A stretch of DNA of 64,000 bases from Cellulomonas taurus. Its GTDB lineage: Bacteria > Actinomycetota > Actinomycetes > Actinomycetales > Cellulomonadaceae. Positions within the stretch are counted from its first letter, which is position 1. The number at the start of each line of letters is the position of its first letter. A model generated the notes under the pieces. The model was not told the origin of the DNA, did not search any database, and saw nothing but the letters and a program-made list of their open reading frames with translations. Positions 50,031 through 63,418 of the stretch are shown in pieces. The stretch spans positions 620,001-684,000 of the forward strand of contig NZ_CP051884.1 of NCBI RefSeq assembly GCF_012931845.1, in the 5' to 3' direction. Position numbers and translations under genes: made by a program.

Positions 50031-50882
50031 ATGACCAGCCCCGTCAGCGTGAGCGCCGTGGTGTTCTCCCGGAACGAGGCCGACCTGCTCCGGGACTGCC
50101 TGCCCCTGCTGACCGGCTTCGACCGGGTCCTGGTCTGCGACATGGCCTCCACCGACGACACCGTGCGGGTCGCGCACCAGCACGGTGCCGAGGTGATCGC
50201 TGTCCCCGATGTCCCGGTCGCCGAGCGGGTCCGACAGCACGCCCTCGAGGCGCTCGACACCGACTGGGTGCTGTTCGTGGACGCCGACGAGCACCTGCCC
50301 ACCGGGTACCGCGCCACCCTCGACCCGGTGATCGCCGACCCGGGGATCGCCGGGGTGCGGCTGCGCTACGACAACGTGGCCTTCGGTCGGCTGCTCCGGC
50401 ACAGCCTGCAGGGCAGCGCCAAATACGCCCTGGTCCACCGGACCCGCACCCGGTACAGCGCCACCGTCCCCGCGCACCGGCCGCCGGAGTTCGACGGACC
50501 CGCGATCGACGCCCCCGCCACCGTGCCGCCGATCCTGCATCTCAACTTCCGCAGCATCGACCAGACCCAGGAGAAGGTGCTGCGTTACGCCGCCAGCCGC
50601 GCCGACACCACCGTCCGGATCGACGACCCGATCGCCCTGCTCCGCGAGTTCGCCCGCACCACGGTGTTCTCCGGCGTCTGGCGGGACGGTCGGGCGGGCT
50701 TCGCGGTGGCGGCCCTGCACACGGTCGGCCAGCTGTCCGGCTCCCTGATCGCCGCCGAACACGACGGCACCCTGCTCGCCGACCTGCCCCGTCGCCGCAC
50801 CCGCCTGCTCGGCGCCATCGAGTCCACCCAGCGCGCCGCCGTCCGCACCCGCGACGCCCTCCGCCGAAGCCGCCCCCAATGA
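50031..50882 (+). CDS. Glycosyltransferase family 2
   Basis: A 283-residue GT-A protein of the group with [42 protein letters not shown] and [12 protein letters not shown] (DxD), resembling LPS-core type family 2 enzymes. [18 protein letters not shown] in the C-terminal half is also typical. Start ATG 50031 is preferred over the earlier in-frame ATG at 49950, which lies in the promoter. It overlaps the next gene by four bases (ATGA). Confidence 0.88.
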   Translation: MTSPVSVSAVVFSRNEADLLRDCLPLLTGFDRVLVCDMASTDDTVRVAHQHGAEVIAVPDVPVAERVRQHALEALDTDWVLFVDADEHLPTGYRATLDPVIADPGIAGVRLRYDNVAFGRLLRHSLQGSAKYALVHRTRTRYSATVPAHRPPEFDGPAIDAPATVPPILHLNFRSIDQTQEKVLRYAASRADTTVRIDDPIALLREFARTTVFSGVWRDGRAGFAVAALHTVGQLSGSLIAAEHDGTLLADLPRRRTRLLGAIESTQRAAVRTRDALRRSRPQ

Positions 50883-52189
50883 CCCCGCCCCCACCGCCCC
50901 GCCCCACGATCCCCCCGCCCCCACCCCCGCCCCACCCCGCCGCCACCCCGCCCGGCCCCGCCACCGCGCCGAGGTCGGCAGTCCGCGCCCGAGGTCGACA
51001 CTTCGCCGCCCCCGACCCGGCCCCAACTGCCGACCTCGCGTCCCGCGAGAGCGCGCCTGGCGACCTCGCGCCCCGCGAGAGCGCGCCTCCCGACCTCGCG
51101 GCGCCCGGGCGCCTGCTGCACCTGACCCGGATGCCCCCGAGCCCCAGCGGGGTCGCCGCCTACGCGGCCGTGTTCCGGGATGCCCTCGCCGAGGTCGCCC
51201 CGACCTCCACCGTCCCGCTCCCCGCCCAGCCCGCCGCCTCGCAGTCGTTCCCGCTCGCGGCCCGGCTGATCCGCCGCCTCCGCCCCGAGGTCGCCGTCCC
51301 GGGCACCGTCCTGGTCGTCGAACAGGCGGGCCGCGGCCTCGCCGAGTTCTGGGCGGCCTGGTGGCTGAGCCGTCGGGGCGCCCGGATCTGGTTGATGGTG
51401 CACGACGTTCCCGCGCTGTCCGGTGGCGCGTTCTTCGGTCGGCTGCTCGACCGGCGCGGCGGCCGTCGCGTGGCGGCCCTGCTGTCCGACACGCTGGGAC
51501 GGCGCGCCGAACGCGGTCTGCTCGCCCGCGCCGAACGGGTGTTCTGCCTCGCCCCCTCGGGAGCCGCGGTCCTGACCAGCACCCACCGCCTCACCCGCGC
51601 CGTCGAGGTGCTCCCGCACGTCGCCGCCCTGCCGCCGACGGTGGCGGGGGAGCAGCGCACGATCCTGGTCCCCGGCTACGTCGCCGCCGCCGCCGACGTG
51701 CTGCCCCTGCTCCCTGTGCTGCACACCCTGCCCGCCGACTGGCGTCTCGCGGTCGGTGCCTGCCCGGACGACGCGGCCACCGCCATCGCCGCCCTGGCCG
51801 CCGACCTCGGGCTCACCGACCGGGTCGACCTGCTCGGCTTCACGGACGAGGCCGGGGTCCGTGCCGCCTTCGCCCGGGCAGCGATCGTGGTCCGGTGGCG
51901 GCGCGACGGGTGGTCCGGTGGCGCGAACCGGCACGCGGTGAGCGGTCCGGTGATCGCCGCCCTCGCACACGGCTGCGCCCTGGTCACCAACGACGACCGT
52001 GGTGCCCGCGAGCTGCTGGGCCGGGCCGGGGCAGTGGTGGTCGACGGCCCGGAGGACCTGGCCGCCGCCGTGTCCGCCCTGGTGCGCGATCCCGCCGAGC
52101 GCGCGCGGCGCGGGGCGATCGGCCGCGCCCTGATCGAGTCCGACCACACCCCGGTCGCGGTCGCGGCCCTGCTGCGCGGAGGTCACTGA
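50879..52189 (+). CDS. Glycosyltransferase family 4 with repeat-derived N-terminus
   Basis: A 436-residue protein. The conserved GT-B enzyme begins only near residue 78 ([21 protein letters not shown]), followed by [11 protein letters not shown], a donor half with [20 protein letters not shown] and [19 protein letters not shown], and [18 protein letters not shown]. The first 77 residues are a Pro run encoded by C-rich DNA and the translated repeat copy C ([17 protein letters not shown], then two ten-residue repeats [10 protein letters not shown] and [10 protein letters not shown]). The only ATG before the first strand is at 50879, overlapping the upstream stop; ATG 51131 would cut off the LLHLTR strand. 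The N-terminus probably came from non-coding repeat DNA (inference). Confidence 0.82.
   Translation: MTPPPPPRPTIPPPPPPPHPAATPPGPATAPRSAVRARGRHFAAPDPAPTADLASRESAPGDLAPRESAPPDLAAPGRLLHLTRMPPSPSGVAAYAAVFRDALAEVAPTSTVPLPAQPAASQSFPLAARLIRRLRPEVAVPGTVLVVEQAGRGLAEFWAAWWLSRRGARIWLMVHDVPALSGGAFFGRLLDRRGGRRVAALLSDTLGRRAERGLLARAERVFCLAPSGAAVLTSTHRLTRAVEVLPHVAALPPTVAGEQRTILVPGYVAAAADVLPLLPVLHTLPADWRLAVGACPDDAATAIAALAADLGLTDRVDLLGFTDEAGVRAAFARAAIVVRWRRDGWSGGANRHAVSGPVIAALAHGCALVTNDDRGARELLGRAGAVVVDGPEDLAAAVSALVRDPAERARRGAIGRALIESDHTPVAVAALLRGGH
50969..51100 (+). repeat. Composite dispersed repeat, copy C, plus 30-bp tandem repeats
   Basis: CCGAGGTCGGCAGT (50969-50982), CCGAGGTCGACACTT (50989-51003) and the inverted AACTGCCGACCTCG (51025-51038) repeat the layout of copies A and B. 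They are followed by two 30-base direct repeats (51041-51070 and 51071-51100) sharing CCCGCGAGAGCGCGCCT and CGACCTCGCG. Unlike the other copies this one lies inside an open reading frame. Confidence 0.75.
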
Positions 52190-52707
52190 TGGGTGCCCGA
52201 GGTGAGCTGTTGTTCAACCGCCTGCTGACCGACATCCCGAGCAACCGGCTCCGGATCGCCGCCCTGCGTCGCCTCGGCGCTGACCTGGGTGAGCACGTCT
52301 ACCTGTTCGGCGGCTCCGAGGTGCTGGAACCGGGCAACCTGCGGATCGCCGGTCGCTGTCACATCGGCCGGTTCTGCCAGGTCGACGCCCGGGGCGGCAT
52401 CGACATCGGGCACGACGTGGTGATCGCCTCGCACGTGCTGCTGATCACCGCCGACCACGACCACCGCGATCCCGGCTTCGCCGGTCGTCTCGGCCCGATC
52501 GTGATCGGTGACCGGGCGTGGCTCGCCAGCCGGAGCACGGTGGTGCGCGGGGTCACCATCGGTGAGGGCGCGGTGGTCGCCGCCGGTGCCGTCGTCACCG
52601 AGGACGTCCCACCGTGGACCGTGGTCGGCGGCGTCCCCGCCCGGCCGATCGGCGACCGACCCCGGGAGCAGCACTACCGGATCGACTACGGCCCGGAACG
52701 GTACTGA
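52189..52707 (+). CDS. Hexapeptide-repeat acyltransferase (left-handed beta-helix, WcaF/Maa type)
   Basis: A 172-residue acyltransferase likely to acetylate a sugar in the polymer or its precursor. A helical N-terminus ([28 protein letters not shown]) precedes hexapeptide coils ([35 protein letters not shown]) with the catalytic His in [15 protein letters not shown], then [49 protein letters not shown]. It starts inside the preceding stop codon (TGATG), so it is coupled to the GT4. It could balance the NodB deacetylase in setting acetylation (inference). Confidence 0.9.
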   Translation: MGARGELLFNRLLTDIPSNRLRIAALRRLGADLGEHVYLFGGSEVLEPGNLRIAGRCHIGRFCQVDARGGIDIGHDVVIASHVLLITADHDHRDPGFAGRLGPIVIGDRAWLASRSTVVRGVTIGEGAVVAAGAVVTEDVPPWTVVGGVPARPIGDRPREQHYRIDYGPERY

Positions 52708-52767
52708 CCGCCCGGTGGAGCACGGACCGAGCCGGGTGTGCCGGAAGCGCGCGGGGAATGGACAGCG

Positions 52768-53685
52768 ATGGATCTGACCGTGGTGATCGCGGCCCGCAAC
52801 GCCGCATCGACCCTGCCCGCTCAGCTCGACGCCCTCGCCCGGCAGCGCGCCGACCTGGACTGGGAGGTGGTGGTCGCCGACAACGGCTCCACCGATGGCA
52901 CCCGGGACCTGGTCCGTGACCGACCCGACGTCCGCCTGATCGACGCGGGCGACTTCCCCGGTGCCGGTCACGCCCGCAACCTCGGCGCCCTCGCTGCGGA
53001 GGGTCGGTGGTTGGTGTTCTGCGACGCCGACGACGTGGTCGCCGACGACTGGGTGACCCGGATCGCCGCTGCCCTGTCGGCGGCGCCGCTGGTGGCGGGT
53101 CGCCTGGACTGGGATCTGCTCAACGACGACGACGCCCGGCGCTCCCGCGCACTGCCCCAGGTGACCGGCCTGCAGGCCACCGCCCCGCTGTCCTGGCTCG
53201 GCCACGCCAGCGCCAGCAACCTCGCGGTCCACGCCGACCTGTTCCACGCCCTCGGTGGCTTCGACGTCGGTGCTCGTTTCCTGCAGGACACCGACCTGTG
53301 CTGGCGGGCCCAGCTCTCCGGCGTCGCCCTGCGGTTCGCGCCGGAGGCGGTGGTGCACATGCGGCTGCGCACCGGGCTGCGGGGCGCGTGGCGGCAAGGG
53401 CGCAACACCGGGATGGGCCAACGCTGGCTGACGACCCGCTACGGGCACCTGAGCGCACCGGACCCCGACCCGACCTCGAGTCGCCCCGCCCCCGGTGGAC
53501 CGCACGGCGCGACCCGGGTGCTCCGCCGCGCCGCCCTGGTCGCGGCCCGAGCCGCCAGGATCCGCACCCGGGGCGACCTCGCCGCCCTGTGCTGGGACAC
53601 CGGCTTCGGCCTCGGATTCGCGTGCGGTGGACTGCCCGACCCGGCACCGTTCAGCCGCCCGGAGCTGCACGCCCGCTCGGTGTGA
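52768..53685 (+). CDS. Glycosyltransferase family 2 (paralogue of 47802-48731)
   Basis: A 305-residue GT-A enzyme: LTVVIAARNAASTLPAQLDALARQR, VVADNGSTDGTRDLV, FCDADDVVADDW (DxD) and GGFDVGARFLQDTDLCWRAQLSGV. The motif order and wording match the GT2 at 47802; the middle RRSRALPQVTGLQ and the C-terminal VHMRLRTGLRGAWRQGRNTGMG also align. The ATG at 52768 sits after GGGGAATGGACAGCG; an earlier ATG at 52738 adds ten unsupported residues. It is the last polysaccharide gene before mfd. Confidence 0.9.
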   Translation: MDLTVVIAARNAASTLPAQLDALARQRADLDWEVVVADNGSTDGTRDLVRDRPDVRLIDAGDFPGAGHARNLGALAAEGRWLVFCDADDVVADDWVTRIAAALSAAPLVAGRLDWDLLNDDDARRSRALPQVTGLQATAPLSWLGHASASNLAVHADLFHALGGFDVGARFLQDTDLCWRAQLSGVALRFAPEAVVHMRLRTGLRGAWRQGRNTGMGQRWLTTRYGHLSAPDPDPTSSRPAPGGPHGATRVLRRAALVAARAARIRTRGDLAALCWDTGFGLGFACGGLPDPAPFSRPELHARSV

Positions 53686-53719
53686 GCCACCCGACCGGCG
53701 CCATGTCGGTCCCCGCTCG

Positions 53720-53725
53720 TAGAAT
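53720..53725 (+). promoter_or_regulatory. mfd: Possible -10 element of mfd
   Basis: TAGAAT lies 57 bases before the mfd ATG in the 97-base gap after the last glycosyltransferase, in the context CTCGTAGAATCGTTGC, a good actinobacterial -10. No clear -35. Confidence 0.4.
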
Positions 53726-53782
53726 CGTTGCGCACCCCGGGTCCCACAGGATTCGGGGTCCTCGTGCTGTCGAAGGGGTTCC

Positions 53783-57406
<3,624 letters not shown>

Positions 57407-57420
57407 CCAGGGCGAGGGCC

Positions 57421-57426
57421 TAGCAT
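57421..57426 (+). promoter_or_regulatory. Possible -10 element of the SurA-like lipoprotein gene
   Basis: TAGCAT lies 37 bases before the lipoprotein ATG, right after the mfd stop, in the context GGCCTAGCATGCGAGG. This suggests the lipoprotein-mazG pair has its own promoter. Confidence 0.35.
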
Positions 57427-57463
57427 GCGAGGACCACACGACCTACCACCAGGGAGACAACGG

Positions 57464-58009
57464 ATGTCCACCCGTCACCGGCTCGGCGCGATCATCGGAG
57501 CGGGCGTGGTCGCCGCGTCCCTGGCTGCCTGCGGCGGGGGCACCCCCGGCGCGGCGGTGGTGGTCGACGGCCGGTCGATCAGCGAGCACGACGTCCAGAC
57601 CGCCTACGAGCAGGTCGGGCCGCTGTTCAACGGCCAGCTCGCCGTCGGTCAGCTCGCCGCGCTGCTCGGTCAGGAACCGGCGTTCACCGAGGTGGGTCAG
57701 GAGTTCGGCATCGCCTTCACCGACCAGCAGCTCACCGACCTCTACACCTCCACCGCGGACCAGCTCGGCCTGGACTCCGACGTCGACCTGACCGACTCCT
57801 CGCTGGCCATGCTCCGGCTGTCGGCGGTCAGCACCGGCCTGAACCAGCTGTCCCCGCAGCAGGTGCAGCAGGCGGGCAGCGAGCTGGACCAGAAGCTCGC
57901 CGACCTGGACGTCCGGGTCAGCCCGCGGTACGCCATCGACGAGGACTCCGGCCTGCCGGGCTCCTACCCGTGGCTGGTGCAGACCGACGCGGCCACCGCC
58001 ACGCCGTGA
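57464..58009 (+). CDS. SurA-N-like lipoprotein
   Basis: A 181-residue secreted lipoprotein. The signal peptide (HRLGAIIGAGVVAASLAACGG) ends in a LAAC lipobox. The mature part opens with AAVVVDGRSISEHDVQTAYEQV, the usual start of SurA N-terminal chaperone domains, and is helical to the end; no rotamase (PPIC) domain follows, so any role would be as a chaperone. The ATG at 57464 after AGGGAG is chosen. A lipoprotein gene (lpqU) also lies near mfd-mazG-eno in mycobacteria, but it is a different protein. GTGA overlap with mazG. Confidence 0.82.
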   Translation: MSTRHRLGAIIGAGVVAASLAACGGGTPGAAVVVDGRSISEHDVQTAYEQVGPLFNGQLAVGQLAALLGQEPAFTEVGQEFGIAFTDQQLTDLYTSTADQLGLDSDVDLTDSSLAMLRLSAVSTGLNQLSPQQVQQAGSELDQKLADLDVRVSPRYAIDEDSGLPGSYPWLVQTDAATATP

Positions 58010-58671
58010 CCGAGCCCGAGGCAGGGACCACGACAGGGGTCGACTCCGTGCCGACCGATCCGCTACGCGAGCTGGTGGCGGTGATGGACCGCCTGCGCTC
58101 GCCCGGCGGCTGCCCGTGGGACGCCCAGCAGACCCACGAGTCGCTGGTCCCCTACGCCGTCGAGGAGGCCTTCGAGGTCGTCGAGGCGGTGGAGAACGGC
58201 GACCGGGAGAACCTGCGCGAGGAGCTCGGCGACCTGCTGCTGCAGGTGGTCTTCCACGCCCGGATCGCCCAGGAGGACCCGCGGCACCCGTGGGGCATCG
58301 ACGAGGTCGCCGCCGATCTGGTCGCCAAGCTGATCCGCCGCCACCCGCACGTCTTCGCCGACGCGCAGACCGAGGACGCCGAGGGCGTGTACCGGCAGTG
58401 GGAGCAGATCAAGAAGGCCGAGAAGGCCCGCGCGTCGGTCTTCGACGGCATCCCGCTCGGCCTGGGCGCCCTGGCCCGCGCGCAGAAGGTCGCCTCCCGT
58501 GCGCACCGCACCGACCTGACGGTGCCGCCACCCGCCGACGGGTCGCTGGGCGCCCGACTGCTGGCTCTGGTCATGGAGGCCCAGGCGCAGGGACTGGACG
58601 CCGAGGGCGAGCTGCGCCGCAGCGCTCGGGACTGGGAGCACGCGCTCCGGGCCGCAGAGTCCACCGACTGA
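58006..58671 (+). CDS. mazG: Nucleoside triphosphate pyrophosphohydrolase MazG
   Basis: A 221-residue MazG-type enzyme that hydrolyses NTPs to NMP and pyrophosphate, cleaning the nucleotide pool. SPGGCPWDAQQTHESLVPYAVEEAFEVVEAVENGD and LREELGDLLLQVVFHARIA contain the ExxE...ExxD metal-binding helices. IRRHPHVFAD and GVYRQWEQIKKAEKA are further family motifs. It is shorter than E. coli MazG at the C-terminus, as usual in Actinobacteria. The GTG start at 58006 overlaps the lipoprotein stop. The mfd-mazG order is conserved. Confidence 0.93.
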   Translation: MTEPEAGTTTGVDSVPTDPLRELVAVMDRLRSPGGCPWDAQQTHESLVPYAVEEAFEVVEAVENGDRENLREELGDLLLQVVFHARIAQEDPRHPWGIDEVAADLVAKLIRRHPHVFADAQTEDAEGVYRQWEQIKKAEKARASVFDGIPLGLGALARAQKVASRAHRTDLTVPPPADGSLGARLLALVMEAQAQGLDAEGELRRSARDWEHALRAAESTD

Positions 58672-58800
58672 GACCGTCCGGCCCGGGGTCGGCCCGGTTC
58701 CACCGCTCGGATCGGGTCGCTGGGCCGATGGTCCTGCGCCTGGTCACCGACCCGCTCGGCAGGATGACGACCACACGCACCACGATCAGAAGGAGAGCTG

Positions 58801-60360
58801 ATGAGGATCGGCGTGCCGAAGGAGAGCAGGCAGGGCGAACGCCTGGTCGCCGCGACTCCGGCCACCGTCGCCCAGTTGGGCAAGCTCGGCTACGAGGTCG
58901 TGGTCGAGTCGACCGCGGGGGAGGCAGCCGGTTTCCCGGACGCCGCCTATGCCGACGCCGGGGCGCAGGTCGGTGACGCCGGGACGGTGTGGTCGAGTGA
59001 TGTGGTGACCCTGGTCGCCGCCCCGACCGCCGCGCAGGTGGACAGCCTGCGACCGGGGGCGACCGTGATCGCGACGATGGCCCCGGCCGGGCACCCCGAG
59101 CTGGTCGACGCCCTCGCCGAGCGGCGGGTCACCGGCCTCGCGCTGGATGCCGTGCCCCGGATCTCCCGGGCCCAGGCGCTGGACGTGCTGTCCAGCATGT
59201 CGAACGTCGCCGGTTACCGGGCGGTGATCGAGGCCGCCGAGGAGTTCGGCGGCATGTTCACCGGCCAGGTCACCGCCGCGGGCAAGACCCCGCCGGCCAC
59301 CGTCTTCGTGATCGGTGCCGGGGTCGCCGGCCTGGCGGCGATCGGTGCCGCCGGCAGCCTGGGTGCGCAGGTGCGGGCCTTCGACGTGCGTCCCGAGGTC
59401 GGGGAGCAGATCGAGTCGATGGGCGCCAGCTTCGTGCAGGCCGAGCTCCCGCAGCAGGAAGTCTCCAGCGACGGGTACGCCTCCGCGCTGACCGCCGAGC
59501 AGGAGCGCCTCACCGCGCAGATGTACGCGGCCGAGACCGCGCGGGCGGACATCGTCATCACCACCGCGTTGGTCCGGGGGACCGCACCGCGCACGATCAC
59601 CGCCGAGATGGTCGCCGCGATGCGCCCGGGCAGCGTGATCGTGGACCTGGCGGCCTCCGGCGGCGGCAACTGCGAGCTGACCGTCCCGGGGGAGAAAGTC
59701 GTCACGCCGAACGGGGTCACGATCCTGGGCTACACCGACCTCACCAGCCGGATGGCGCGGCACACGTCGCAGCTGTTCGGCACCAACGTGGTCAACCTGA
59801 TGAAGCTGCTCACGCCGGGCAAGGACGGCGAGCTGGTCCTCGACCTGGACGACGTGGTGCAGCGCGGGATGACCGTGGCCCACGACGGCAGCGTGCTCTG
59901 GCCGCCGCCCCCGGTCCAGGTGTCGGCCGCTCAGCCGACCGCCGCCCCCGCCGCACCGGTGGCGGACCCGGCTGCCACGGCCGCCCGGCAGCGCGCCGAT
60001 GCCCGGCGGAAGGGTCAGCGCCAGATGATCGGCCTGGCGCTCGGCGCCGTGCTGCTCGGTCTGGCGATGACCTTCGGCCCGGCGGCATTCCTGGGTCACT
60101 TCACCGTCTTCGTGCTGGCCTGCTTCGTCGGCTACTACGTGATCAGCAAGGTGACGCACTCGCTGCACACCCCGCTGATGGCCCAGACCAACGCGATCAG
60201 CGGCATCATCCTGGTCGGCGCCCTGCTGCAGATCGGCTCGGACAACCCCTGGGTGACGGCCCTCAGCCTGGTCGCGGCGACCGTGGCCAGCATCAACATC
60301 TTCGGCGGCTTCCTGGTGGCCTACCGGATGCTCGGCATGTTCCGGAAGGAGGACGCCTGA
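58801..60360 (+). CDS. pntA: NAD(P) transhydrogenase, alpha subunit (fused form)
   Basis: A 519-residue PntA of the proton-translocating transhydrogenase, which makes NADPH from NADH using the proton gradient. [23 protein letters not shown] and the NAD-binding [31 protein letters not shown] are in domain I. After an Ala/Pro linker (about residues 380-400) four membrane helices form the alpha part of domain II ([21 protein letters not shown] onward). Many Actinobacteria split this chain into two genes; here it is fused as in E. coli. The start follows AAGGAGAGCTG, a strong ribosome-binding site. It ends in a one-base TGATG overlap with pntB. Confidence 0.95.
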   Translation: MRIGVPKESRQGERLVAATPATVAQLGKLGYEVVVESTAGEAAGFPDAAYADAGAQVGDAGTVWSSDVVTLVAAPTAAQVDSLRPGATVIATMAPAGHPELVDALAERRVTGLALDAVPRISRAQALDVLSSMSNVAGYRAVIEAAEEFGGMFTGQVTAAGKTPPATVFVIGAGVAGLAAIGAAGSLGAQVRAFDVRPEVGEQIESMGASFVQAELPQQEVSSDGYASALTAEQERLTAQMYAAETARADIVITTALVRGTAPRTITAEMVAAMRPGSVIVDLAASGGGNCELTVPGEKVVTPNGVTILGYTDLTSRMARHTSQLFGTNVVNLMKLLTPGKDGELVLDLDDVVQRGMTVAHDGSVLWPPPPVQVSAAQPTAAPAAPVADPAATAARQRADARRKGQRQMIGLALGAVLLGLAMTFGPAAFLGHFTVFVLACFVGYYVISKVTHSLHTPLMAQTNAISGIILVGALLQIGSDNPWVTALSLVAATVASINIFGGFLVAYRMLGMFRKEDA

Positions 60361-61850
60361 TGTCCGCCCTGTTCCCGGCCGCCCTGGAGGCGGTCGACCC
60401 GACCTCGCGGCTGACCTCCGCCGTGCAGGCGGCCTTCGTGATCGCCGCGGTGCTGTTCGTGCTGTCGCTGGCCGGGCTGTCCCGGCAGGAGACCGCCCGG
60501 CGCGGCAACCTGCTCGGCATGGTCGGCATGGTGCTGGCCCTGGTCGCCACCATCGTGCTGGCGATCGACCGCTCCGAGCGGGACGCCCTGGTCACCCTGC
60601 TGCTGATCGCCCTGGTGCTGATCGTCGGTGCGGCGGTCGGTGTCTGGCGGGCGCGCCGGGTCGAGATGACCCAGATGCCCGAGCTGATCGCGATCCTGCA
60701 CAGCTTCGTCGGTCTGGCCGCCGTGCTGGTGGGGATCAACTCGTTCCTCACCGAGGTCGAGACCTCGGGCTGGTTCGCCTATGCCCCGCTCAGCGGCGAG
60801 GTCTACGCCCCGCGCCCCGACAGCGTGCACCTGGTCGAGGTGTTCCTCGGTGTGCTGATCGGTGCCGTCACCTTCACCGGTTCGATCGTGGCCTACCTCA
60901 AGCTGTCCGGCCGGATGAAGTCGGCGCCGCTCACCCTGCCCGGCCGCAACTGGCTGAACCTGGGTGCCCTGGTGGTCAGCGCCGGCCTGCTGGCCTGGTT
61001 CCTGGCCGAGCCGAGTCTGGTCCCGCTGCTGCTGATGACCGTGATCGCCCTGGCCCTGGGCTGGCACCTGGTCGCGGCGATCGGCGGCGGTGACATGCCG
61101 GTGGTCGTCTCGATGCTGAACTCGTACTCCGGCTGGGCTGCCGCGGCGACCGGCTTCATGCTCAGCAACGACCTGCTGATCATCACCGGGGCCCTGGTCG
61201 GCTCCTCCGGTGCCATCCTCAGCTTCATCATGTGCCGGGCGATGAACCGTTCGTTCGTCAGCGTCATCCTCGGCGGCTTCGGCTCCGACGGCGGCGCACC
61301 CGCTGCCGGGGGCGACCAGGACTACGGCGACCACCGGGAGATCCAGGCCGCCGAGGTCGCCGAGCTGCTGAAGTCCGCGAAGACCGTGGTCATCACCCCG
61401 GGCTACGGCATGGCGGTGGCGAAGGCGCAGTACCCGGTCGCCGACCTGGTGTCCCGGCTGCGCGCCCAGGGCATCGACGTCCGCTTCGGCGTGCACCCGG
61501 TCGCCGGACGCCTGCCCGGTCACATGAACGTGCTGCTGGCCGAGGCCAAGGTGCCCTACGACATCGTCCTGGAGATGGACGAGATCAACGACGACCTGGC
61601 CGACACCGACGTGGTGCTGGTGATCGGTGCCAACGACACCGTGAACCCCGCCGCGCTGGACGACCCGCACTCGCCGATCGCCGGGATGCCGGTGCTGCGG
61701 GTGTGGGATGCCGGGCAGGTGATCGTGTTCAAGCGGTCGATGGCCACCGGTTACGCCGGGGTGCAGAACCCGCTGTTCTTCCGCGAGAACACCGCGATGC
61801 TCTTCGGTGACGCCAAGGCCCAGGTCGAGGCGATCGTGCAGGCGCTCTGA
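60360..61850 (+). CDS. pntB: NAD(P) transhydrogenase, beta subunit
   Basis: A 496-residue PntB. About nine membrane helices occupy residues 20-290 ([17 protein letters not shown] onward, including [20 protein letters not shown] with the conserved His in the proton path). The NADP-binding domain III follows: [69 protein letters not shown] and [18 protein letters not shown]. Complete and normal. It is coupled to pntA; the pair is inserted between mazG and eno, which are close neighbours in mycobacteria. Confidence 0.95.
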   Translation: MSALFPAALEAVDPTSRLTSAVQAAFVIAAVLFVLSLAGLSRQETARRGNLLGMVGMVLALVATIVLAIDRSERDALVTLLLIALVLIVGAAVGVWRARRVEMTQMPELIAILHSFVGLAAVLVGINSFLTEVETSGWFAYAPLSGEVYAPRPDSVHLVEVFLGVLIGAVTFTGSIVAYLKLSGRMKSAPLTLPGRNWLNLGALVVSAGLLAWFLAEPSLVPLLLMTVIALALGWHLVAAIGGGDMPVVVSMLNSYSGWAAAATGFMLSNDLLIITGALVGSSGAILSFIMCRAMNRSFVSVILGGFGSDGGAPAAGGDQDYGDHREIQAAEVAELLKSAKTVVITPGYGMAVAKAQYPVADLVSRLRAQGIDVRFGVHPVAGRLPGHMNVLLAEAKVPYDIVLEMDEINDDLADTDVVLVIGANDTVNPAALDDPHSPIAGMPVLRVWDAGQVIVFKRSMATGYAGVQNPLFFRENTAMLFGDAKAQVEAIVQAL

Positions 61851-61915
61851 CCCGCACCACCGTGCCGGGACAACTGTTCACCGAAGGTCCCGACGACTCC
61901 CGCGCCCGACGGCAC

Positions 61916-63238
<1,323 letters not shown>

Positions 63239-63257
63239 GCGCTCAGCTCGACCAGTA

Positions 63258-63296
63258 CCGGAGGCCGGTGGCCCTTTGCGGGTCGCCGGCCTCCGG
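63258..63296 (+). terminator. Hairpin terminator after eno
   Basis: Seventeen-base arms (63258-63274 and 63280-63296), led by the perfect CCGGAGGCCGG/CCGGCCTCCGG with a few wobble pairs towards a TTTGC loop, 19 bases after the enolase stop. It is a very stable stem without a T-run, as typical in this genome. The rest of the 180-base gap up to 63418 shows no gene. Confidence 0.8.
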
Positions 63297-63418
63297 CGCG
63301 TTCGGGCCCGGCCGCCGCCGACGCGGGGATCCGCCGGTCGATGGTGTGTCGCTCGGCACCCAACACGCAGCGCCCCACGTCCCGGTGCCCACCGGTCGGA
63401 CACGGCAGAATCGACCGC

